A stretch of DNA of 5,002 nucleotides from positions 1 through 5,002 of the forward strand of contig JAKSCY010000306.1 in the NCBI GenBank assembly GCA_022360355.1, in the 5' to 3' direction. The DNA is from Chlorobiales bacterium (GTDB lineage Bacteria > Bacteroidota > Chlorobiia > Chlorobiales > Chlorobiaceae). Positions within the stretch are counted from its first letter, which is position 1. The number at the start of each line of letters is the position of its first letter. A program made the translations under genes and the position numbers. Under the pieces are notes generated by a model, which worked only from the letters and a program-made list of their open reading frames with translations, ran no database searches and had not been told where the DNA came from. Below are positions 1 to 4,471 of the stretch, one piece after another.

Positions 1-655
1 TGACGAAAAGATAGGGAATAGTTTCCTTGTCAAGCCACTGAACAGCTTCCGCAGCTCCGGGAATGGCCTTGTCACCGACGTACAGCACTCCGTCGAGATC
101 GATCAGCAAGGCTCGTTTTTTTGTTTTTGCTTCTCCAAGTAATCGCTCATAAAGGCGGAGATCGGCTTTACTGAACAACACGAAGCGTATATGATTGACG
201 GAGAATAAACCCGGTAGTATCTCAACTACGGTTTTCAGTGCAATTTGTGCTGCTTCTTCGACGGGATAGCCGAATATGCCTGTCGAAATGGCAGGGAAGG
301 CAACAGATCTGATTTTATGTTCTTCGGCCACCCTGAGCGCATTGCGGTAACAGTCTGCAAGAAAGACGTCGGCAGGTTCATCCTTTCCGTAGACAGGGCC
401 GAGGCAGTGTATGACATGTTTGTTGAGCAAGTTATGCCCTCCTGTAATAACAGCGTCGCCCGGTTGGATTGGCGCAAGCGGTCTGCACTCTTTTTCCAGT
501 CCGGACCCTGCGGCGCGATGTATTGCTCCAGCAACACCGCCTCCCGGCAGGAGTTGGGCGTTCGACGCATTGACAATCGCCTCCATGTCGGCCTGATCGA
601 CGATGTTACCCTGTACGCACTCAAGAGTGATATCTTTTACACGCAGAATAGCCAT
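1..655 (-). CDS. Macro domain-HAD phosphatase fusion protein, C-terminus beyond window
   Basis: The open frame starts at ATG (655-653, minus strand) and runs off the left edge after 218 residues. Residues 1-175 are a macro domain: GNIVD (16-20), IVNASN (27-32), GGGVAGAIHRAAG (38-50), GDAVITGG (66-73) and ISTGIFGYP (123-131) are the family's ADP-ribose-binding segments. Such domains bind ADP-ribose or remove it (or acetyl/phosphate groups) from proteins or small molecules. From residue 181 a second domain begins with RALLIDLDGVLY, the HAD motif I with nucleophile D186 and acid D188. It continues as GDKAIPGAAEAVQWL and PYLFV, as in NagD/LHPP/HDHD2-type (HAD-IIA) phosphatases. The protein is probably cytosolic, with no signal peptide. 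Two macro positions are unusual: GDI is GNI, and the usual GGGVD is GGGVA, as in Af1521-like proteins. No clear Shine-Dalgarno precedes the start. The fold calls are firm; the substrate is unknown. Confidence 0.9.
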   Translation of the reverse strand, partial: MAILRVKDITLECVQGNIVDQADMEAIVNASNAQLLPGGGVAGAIHRAAGSGLEKECRPLAPIQPGDAVITGGHNLLNKHVIHCLGPVYGKDEPADVFLADCYRNALRVAEEHKIRSVAFPAISTGIFGYPVEEAAQIALKTVVEILPGLFSVNHIRFVLFSKADLRLYERLLGEAKTKKRALLIDLDGVLYVGDKAIPGAAEAVQWLDKETIPYLFV

Positions 656-936
656 GATCAAATATAATTTAATCTGCGTCATTCAAGGTGCGGTCAACCT
701 GAAGATGTTCGAAATAGAGCTTCTGTGAAAAAGCATGAACTGGTCCCAAATGATTCTGCCGGAACCCCTTGCCTTATCGACATGCATTTTTGTTGCTCAT
801 GCCAATTGTTCATATTACTTGTATTGATCATTTTCATCCCGCTCGGATGTCTGATATCCTTGCCCGTGAATGGCTGTTTGAAACAGGCAGGAAAAGAGGA
901 CGTATTTTAAAATGCTCGAAAATAAAGGAGGGTCTT
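656..936. promoter_or_regulatory. Divergent intergenic region with likely promoters for both flanking genes
   Basis: No gene is convincing here. A frame continuous with the downstream decarboxylase stays open back to TTG 769, but its translation does not look like part of that family and the strong ribosome binding site lies further in. Towards the plus-strand gene, TTGAAA (878-883) and TATTTT (903-908) are separated by 19 bases, a weak promoter match. Towards the minus-strand gene, TTGACC (697-692 on the minus strand) is followed 17 bases later by a poor GATTAA. The 656-673 stretch next to that start is AT-rich. The promoter assignments are inferred and tentative. Confidence 0.35.
926..931 (+). 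promoter_or_regulatory. Ribosome binding site that fixes the decarboxylase start
   Basis: AGGAGG within AAAGGAGGG (924-932) lies five bases before GTG 937. This is the only strong Shine-Dalgarno near the 5' end of the frame. It makes GTG 937 the start rather than the upstream TTG 769, so the protein begins with a signal peptide. Confidence 0.85.
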
Positions 937-1893
937 GTGCGAGGTTTCATACTCTATCTTTTTTCATTGATGTTCTTGTCTTTTTCGCCCTGTGTGAATG
1001 GGGCGGAAACAGCAGAGGAAATCAATACTAAGGCAGTCGGCCCGTTCAAACGGTATTGTGACGGGTATGGAAATCCAGGCGCTGATGGGGCCGGGTATGT
1101 ATCGGTTCTCAAGGTGTCGACGGGCACGGTAGAAAAAACGGATGATGATTTGCTTGACGGGATTGTTGCCTATGATCGCGCAGAAGCAAACGATGCCTAT
1201 ATCGGACAGATCAATATGGAAACAGCCTCTTCATTCTGTGGCTTGGCCGGTCGGATCTGGGGGTATGATCTTGCAGTCGCTGACGCGATCCAAAACGGTA
1301 CGCAGAAGCCTCTTTTCAAGGTGGAGCAATATGATGGCTCCTCTTTGCCGGTATATGACGCTGAACCTTTGCTTAAAGCGGGCAAAGCCTTGTTCGGAAC
1401 AGTGAACGCGCGTCGTTTTCCGCCTGCACCGGGAGCGCATGTAGTCTGTGCGAACAAAAGCGTTACATCATACCGTCCTGTAACCGGGATGCCTGATCCT
1501 TCCAAAAACGAGTCGTTTGGGGTCTGGTGCTATATAGCTGTGTCCATCGCGAAAAACCGGGAAAGAGATGCCTGTTTGTTCATCGAGGATGCAGGTTTGT
1601 GGCTTGAAAACGACGATCCCGACAGTCTGGAAAACTTTTTGGATAAGCATCGTAAATCGGTTGTGTGGAGCATCACCGCATGCGGCAAGGATCAAAAGGT
1701 TCTTTATGAACGTACATACATAAGTTATGCCTATGTCATCATGGAACCGGGGCAGATCGGCACTGCGCTGACGGTTGCCCCATACATTGTGCTGGCCAAA
1801 GATGCTGTGCCTTCCAAGGGGTTCAAGGAACTTGGTAAAATGACATTGAGAGAGTGGGAAACACTGATGGGATTTGAGGAAAAGCATTTTTAG
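937..1893 (+). CDS. hdcA: Pyruvoyl-dependent histidine decarboxylase proenzyme with signal peptide
   Basis: This 318-residue protein matches the pyruvoyl histidine decarboxylase family (L-histidine to histamine plus CO2; prototype Lactobacillus 30a). The chain self-cleaves between two serines: here TASSF with Ser98/Ser99 (codons 1228-1233), Ser99 becoming the pyruvoyl group of the alpha chain. Other matches are YDRAE (Tyr79, Asp80, Glu83; prototype Tyr62, Asp63, Glu66), AYIGQINM just before the cleavage site, CANK (Lys174; prototype Lys155), FIEDAG (Phe215, Glu217; prototype Phe195, Glu197) and MEPGQIG near the C-terminus. The alpha chain would be 220 residues, close to the family size. From the GTG start, residues 1-23 form an apparent Sec signal peptide (Arg2, a hydrophobic core ILYLFSLMFLSF, likely cleavage after VNG or VNGA). 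The mature beta part is then about 75 residues, near the prototype's 81. Export is unusual for this family. The next gene follows within 12 bases, so an operon is likely. Family assignment is very secure; histidine as substrate is probable from the conserved pocket; export is inferred. Confidence 0.93.
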   Translation: MRGFILYLFSLMFLSFSPCVNGAETAEEINTKAVGPFKRYCDGYGNPGADGAGYVSVLKVSTGTVEKTDDDLLDGIVAYDRAEANDAYIGQINMETASSFCGLAGRIWGYDLAVADAIQNGTQKPLFKVEQYDGSSLPVYDAEPLLKAGKALFGTVNARRFPPAPGAHVVCANKSVTSYRPVTGMPDPSKNESFGVWCYIAVSIAKNRERDACLFIEDAGLWLENDDPDSLENFLDKHRKSVVWSITACGKDQKVLYERTYISYAYVIMEPGQIGTALTVAPYIVLAKDAVPSKGFKELGKMTLREWETLMGFEEKHF

Positions 1894-1905
1894 GTGGGGT
1901 TGGCT

Positions 1906-3378
1906 GTGCCTATAGAGTTCGAGCTTCGGGTCAGTAATGATGAGCGCGTCATTCCTGTTGTACGTTCCTTTGTTTTCAATGCTTTTGCCCAATCATCCCT
2001 TGAAAAAAACCTTCATGAAAGACTTGCCGAGCTGGTTGTCCTGAGCGTGAGTGATGCTGTCAAACATGCTTACGGTTTCGGCGAGGAAGGTTCGATAACA
2101 GTTGGAATCAAGGAATCGCATGGCAAGCTGGAGATCACGGTGCGTGATTACGGTATGCCTCAGGATATCGCTGAAATGGAAACCTCCTTGCACCAGGGTG
2201 TTGATAAAGACTCGCGGCTTTTCGGCATTTCCTGCAAGGAGATTGCCGATGAGATTCACTGGACAGGATATGGTCCCGAAGGCAAGGCGCTAAGGATAAG
2301 CAAGTGGCTTCACAACAGGGACATTACAATGGAGGTAAGCGAAGAGGCGCTCAAGGTTTCCGGTAAGGATATTCCTGCGGCACCTTCGCAGGAATACACT
2401 GTCCGCCGCATGCGGAAGGGAGAGGGGGTCGAGATTTCTCAATTGATTTACAAGGCTTACGGCGGGACATACTTCAACAGTGATGTTTATTATCCGGAAC
2501 GGGTAGAGGCTTTGAATGCAAAAGGAGCTGTTCTTTCATTCGTTGCTCTTGCTGAAGATGGGAGAGTGGCCGGGCATTATGCACTTGAGCGCAATGCGGA
2601 TGGGCCGGTTGCCGAGGGAGGCGAGGCAGTCGTCGATCCGGCACATCGCGGCAGAAAGCTGCTCGAACGGATGAAAGAGACCGCCTTGCATGAAGCACGT
2701 CGCATCGGCCTTGCCGGAGTATATGCCGACGCCGTGACGATTCATCCCTACACCCAGAAATCGAATGTGCATTTCGGGGCCAGGCTTGCCTGCGCCGACC
2801 TTGGCATCGCTCCCCGGAACGAGCACTTTCTCGGGCTTTCAGGCGACCAGCCCCAGCGCATCTCCTGCCTGCTTTATTATCTGCATCTCGGTAAGCCCGA
2901 ACAGCGGAATGTTTATGTGCCATCCCGGCACAGGCCGATCATGGAAGAAATTTACCGGAACCTTGGTTTTCCGGTGGCATTCGGAGACGAACTGGTGCCG
3001 GAAGGCAGGGGGAACTGTTCGGTAAGCGTTGATTCCGAAGCTGCAAAAGCAAGTATCAGGGTCGAGCGTGTCGGCACGGATACTGCGCGTACCGTACGTC
3101 ATGCGAGACGAGAGCTGACCGAGCACTCGCATGCGGAAGTTGTTTTTATCGACATGCCTCTTACTGATCCCGCAACTCCATATGCTGTCGAGGCTCTTGA
3201 GGAGTACGGCTTCTCTTTTGCCGGGGTGGCTCCGCATTTTTCCAAATCAGGAGACATACTCCGTCTTGTTTACCTGACCGAACCGCTCCATCGAAAGCAC
3301 ATTGTAACCTATGAGGACTTTGCCGGTCGGCTTGTGGAATATGCGCTGTCGGAACAGGAGCGCGTGCGCAGATTGTAA
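1906..3378 (+). CDS. RsbW-like ATPase-fold / GNAT acetyltransferase fusion protein
   Basis: Start is GTG 1906, six bases after AGGTGGGG (1892-1899). GTG 1894 and TTG 1900 are in-frame alternatives. Either way the gene begins within 12 bases of the decarboxylase stop, so co-transcription is likely. With 490 residues, about 1-136 resemble the HATPase_c_2 fold of anti-sigma factor kinases (RsbW/SpoIIAB): SVSDAVKHAYG (47-57) sits at the N-box, VRDYG (79-83) at the G1 box, and LFGISCKEIADEI (105-117) at the G2 region. The N-box Asn is Asp50 and the usual Glu four residues before is Leu, so ATP binding may be altered. About 164-300 is a GNAT domain with AVVDPAHRGRKLLERM (241-256), whose RGRK is the acetyl-CoA pyrophosphate loop. 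The region from about 305 to 490 ends in YAVEALEEYGFSFAGV (426-441) and GDILRLVYL (449-457), which resemble the end of a GNAT fold, so a second degenerate copy is possible. No signal peptide or membrane segment is visible. It probably acetylates something under nucleotide- or partner-dependent control; the substrate is unknown. Confidence 0.85.
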   Translation: MPIEFELRVSNDERVIPVVRSFVFNAFAQSSLEKNLHERLAELVVLSVSDAVKHAYGFGEEGSITVGIKESHGKLEITVRDYGMPQDIAEMETSLHQGVDKDSRLFGISCKEIADEIHWTGYGPEGKALRISKWLHNRDITMEVSEEALKVSGKDIPAAPSQEYTVRRMRKGEGVEISQLIYKAYGGTYFNSDVYYPERVEALNAKGAVLSFVALAEDGRVAGHYALERNADGPVAEGGEAVVDPAHRGRKLLERMKETALHEARRIGLAGVYADAVTIHPYTQKSNVHFGARLACADLGIAPRNEHFLGLSGDQPQRISCLLYYLHLGKPEQRNVYVPSRHRPIMEEIYRNLGFPVAFGDELVPEGRGNCSVSVDSEAAKASIRVERVGTDTARTVRHARRELTEHSHAEVVFIDMPLTDPATPYAVEALEEYGFSFAGVAPHFSKSGDILRLVYLTEPLHRKHIVTYEDFAGRLVEYALSEQERVRRL

Positions 3379-3392
3379 AAACAGAAGTGCCC

Positions 3393-3422
3393 TTGAGAGT
3401 GGGTGGGAAATAGCTGTATATT
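3393..3422 (+). promoter_or_regulatory. Possible promoter for the DUF4231-like gene
   Basis: TTGAGA (3393-3398) and TATATT (3417-3422) are separated by 18 bases, a fair sigma-70-type match in the 132-base gap after the GNAT gene. A transcript from here would have roughly an 80-base leader. I saw no convincing terminator for the upstream operon, so read-through is also possible. Confidence 0.35.
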
Positions 3423-3510
3423 ATCAGTAACGTGATGTCCGCTCTATTGCCCGGATATAGTGAACGAAAAAGTAAATCGAGATGAAAAGTTATAGCACTT
3501 TCAATAAACC

Positions 3511-3978
3511 ATGGAAGTAAAAGCCGTTATGAATCTTGCTCCGGAAGAATATTTGAAAGACAGGGTTGATGATCAGATCAACTGGTATGACCGGAAAAGT
3601 CAGACGAACCAGAGATGGTATAAGCGGCTGCGCATCATGGAGGTTGTTGCGGCAGCCTCGATTCCTTTTCTGGTCGGTTATATGACCGAAGGTGAATTCT
3701 GGATCAAGTTTGTTGTTGGTTTTCTGGGAGTTGTTGTTACCGTAATAACAGGCATTATCGGGTTGTATCGATTTCAGGAGAACTGGATTGAATACAGGAC
3801 AACCTGCGAGTCTCTGAAGCACGAGAAATATTTGTTTCTGACACAATCAGAACCATATGCGGGTGAAGAGTCGTTTCCGTTCTTTGTGGAAAGGATTGAG
3901 GCCTTGATTTCAACTGAAAACACGAAGTGGTATCAACGGCTACAGTCGAAGAAGAAGGACGTGTCGCTGAACAACTGA
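3511..3978 (+). CDS. DUF4231/SLATT-like two-transmembrane protein
   Basis: This 155-residue protein has a soluble N-terminus with YLKDRVDDQINWYDRKS (14-30), which is typical of DUF4231. Two membrane segments follow at about 43-58 (EVVAAASIPFLVGYM) and 64-85 (WIKFVVGFLGVVVTVIT and on). Then comes a cytoplasmic-looking helical tail with GLYRFQENWIEYRTTCESLK (84-103), another conserved stretch with Trp, Glu and Arg. The layout (basic amphipathic start, tight TM hairpin, long C-terminal helix) is that of the SLATT superfamily. Those proteins are predicted membrane effectors or pore formers in some bacterial conflict systems. No SMODS, SLOG or TIR partner is visible next to it, so a defence role is not shown. 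The start is uncertain: ATG 3511 and ATG 3529 (beginning MNLAPEEY) are both possible and neither has a good Shine-Dalgarno. Family call fairly secure; function unknown. Confidence 0.85.
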   Translation: MEVKAVMNLAPEEYLKDRVDDQINWYDRKSQTNQRWYKRLRIMEVVAAASIPFLVGYMTEGEFWIKFVVGFLGVVVTVITGIIGLYRFQENWIEYRTTCESLKHEKYLFLTQSEPYAGEESFPFFVERIEALISTENTKWYQRLQSKKKDVSLNN

Positions 3979-3985
3979 CCATCTT

Positions 3986-4071
3986 CTTATCGATCCGGTT
4001 ATCCTTATAAAGCTGTGAGCTGTCTTATAAGGAGTATTATCTGCTTATATGTTAGCACTTTCCTGTCTTAT
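3986..4071 (+). repeat. Five CTTAT motifs spaced about 20 bases apart
   Basis: CTTAT occurs at 3986, 4004, 4024, 4044 and 4067, with spacings of 18, 20, 20 and 23 bases (about two helical turns). The second to fourth copies extend to CTTATAA or CTTATAT. Three copies are preceded by CTG or CTGT; CTGTCTTAT is identical at 4020-4028 and 4063-4071. It lies between the DUF4231-like stop and the small peptide gene. A phased protein-binding array is possible; no function is demonstrated. Confidence 0.45.
4002..4033. repeat. Inverted repeat / stem-loop after the DUF4231-like gene
   Basis: TCCTTATAA (4002-4010) is complementary to TTATAAGGA (4025-4033). Inside, AGCT (4011-4014) pairs with AGCT (4018-4021) around a three-base loop, leaving a three-base bulge. 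It starts 24 bases after the DUF4231-like stop. No T-run follows, so it is not a standard terminator. It may be an RNA hairpin, a processing site or an operator sharing sequence with the phased CTTAT motifs. Confidence 0.5.
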
Positions 4072-4157
4072 TGCCGCCGAATCAAAGGGAGGGTAGGTTT
4101 TTCAGGTCTGAAAATGAGAAAAGTTTATTTAGTACATCAAAAATACTTTTTGTTATA

Positions 4158-4179
4158 TTGAAAACAAGTTGAAAACCAG
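4158..4179 (+). repeat. Tandem 11-bp direct repeat upstream of the peptide gene
   Basis: TTGAAAACAAG (4158-4168) is followed immediately by TTGAAAACCAG (4169-4179), identical at 10 of 11 positions. The period is about one helical turn, placing both copies on the same DNA face. It lies about 80 bases before the peptide start, where a promoter would be expected, and TATATT (4154-4159) overlaps its left end. It could be an activator or repressor site, or duplicated -35-like TTGAAA elements. Confidence 0.45.
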
Positions 4180-4211
4180 CGCAATGGTAATGTTTCCAAT
4201 AACCCCCCAAA

Positions 4212-4241
4212 TACCGTGGCTTTTCATCAAGCCGTAAGGTA
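4212..4241 (+). promoter_or_regulatory. Predicted leader hairpin abutting the peptide ribosome binding site
   Basis: GGCTT (4218-4222) pairs with AAGCC (4229-4233) around a six-base loop. TACC (4212-4215) pairs with GGTA (4238-4241) outside a small internal loop. The outer stem ends where AAGGAGG begins. Such a hairpin could stabilise the 5' end of the message or tune translation. The stem is short, so chance is possible. Confidence 0.3.
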
Positions 4242-4247
4242 AGGAGG
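4241..4247 (+). promoter_or_regulatory. Near-consensus ribosome binding site of the small peptide gene
   Basis: AAGGAGG ends eight bases before ATG 4256, close to ideal in sequence and spacing. It is the best argument that the 57-codon frame is translated, and at a high level. The radical SAM gene downstream has no comparable site. Confidence 0.85.
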
Positions 4248-4255
4248 ATAACCCC

Positions 4256-4429
4256 ATGAAAGATAAAGATACTTATGAATTCAGTGTCAAGCGCCTTGGC
4301 AAGACATGCACCTGTTCATGTCCCTGCAACGAGGCCAATCCTATAGATGTAACCGTAGAGGTTAGTTTGAAAGGTAAAGAGAGGGAAGTGATCAAAATAA
4401 ACCCTCAAAGCGTTAAAAAATTAAGTTAA
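4256..4429 (+). CDS. Small Cys-rich peptide, candidate RiPP precursor
   Basis: This 57-residue peptide starts MKDKDTYEFSVKRLGK and carries CTCSCPC at residues 18-24 (Cys18, 20, 22, 24; no other cysteines). The C-terminal half, from NPIDVTVEVSLKGK to INPQSVKKLS, is charged, has alternating beta-like character and lacks glycine- or alanine-rich processing sites. It has no signal peptide or membrane segment. The gene sits 42 bases upstream of a radical SAM enzyme with a peptide-recognition domain. I infer that it is the substrate of that enzyme, with the alternating cysteines the likely site of thioether, other crosslink or metal chemistry. A core in the N-terminal half is odd, since most leaders are N-terminal; the recognition part may lie in the C-terminal half or in residues 1-16. 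It could instead be a small metal-binding protein. SynChlorMet-type small proteins are a possible family. I recognise no exact homologue. Confidence 0.75.
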   Translation: MKDKDTYEFSVKRLGKTCTCSCPCNEANPIDVTVEVSLKGKEREVIKINPQSVKKLS

Positions 4430-4468
4430 AAAGCAAAATTGCCTGGCGCTGGTTTTTAACTTGCTTTT
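4429..4468 (+). terminator. Stem-loop between peptide gene and radical SAM gene, possible attenuator
   Basis: AAAAGCAA (4429-4436) is a perfect complement of TTGCTTTT (4461-4468), enclosing 24 bases in which CC (4442-4443) could pair with GG (4451-4452). The structure begins at the last base of the peptide stop codon and ends three bases before the radical SAM ATG. It covers the place where that gene's ribosome binding site should be. It is A/T-rich and lacks a longer T-run, so it is more likely a partial terminator, an RNA-stabilising 3' hairpin or a translational brake than a full terminator. Any of these would give more peptide than enzyme. Confidence 0.4.
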
Positions 4469-4471
4469 CAT

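Noticed and set aside
235..667. Long open frames on both strands in the first 670 bases, other than the macro-HAD frame
   Set aside because: They overlap the macro-HAD gene in other frames, and their translations show no family motifs while the macro/HAD frame is rich in them.
769..936. In-frame 56-residue N-terminal extension of the decarboxylase from TTG 769
   Set aside because: The start is weak, the sequence is low in family resemblance, and the strong AGGAGG before GTG 937 plus a signal peptide starting there explain the true start better.
2474..2923. Minus-strand open frames opposite the acetyltransferase gene
   Set aside because: They are Arg/Cys-rich antisense shadows of a clearly coding plus strand, with no recognisable domain.
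3482..3520. 12-codon frame overlapping the DUF4231-like start, possible leader peptide
   Set aside because: It has no ribosome binding site and no sequence feature of a leader; an overlap this short is expected by chance.
3493..4062. TAGCACTTTC present at both 3493-3502 and 4053-4062, each in an intergenic region
   Set aside because: A single shared 10-mer in 5 kb is expected by chance and the flanking bases do not match.
4049..4096. 15-codon frame beginning MLALSC in the intergenic region
   Set aside because: The only upstream AAGGAG (4029-4034) lies 14 bases away, too far for a good site, and nothing else supports translation.
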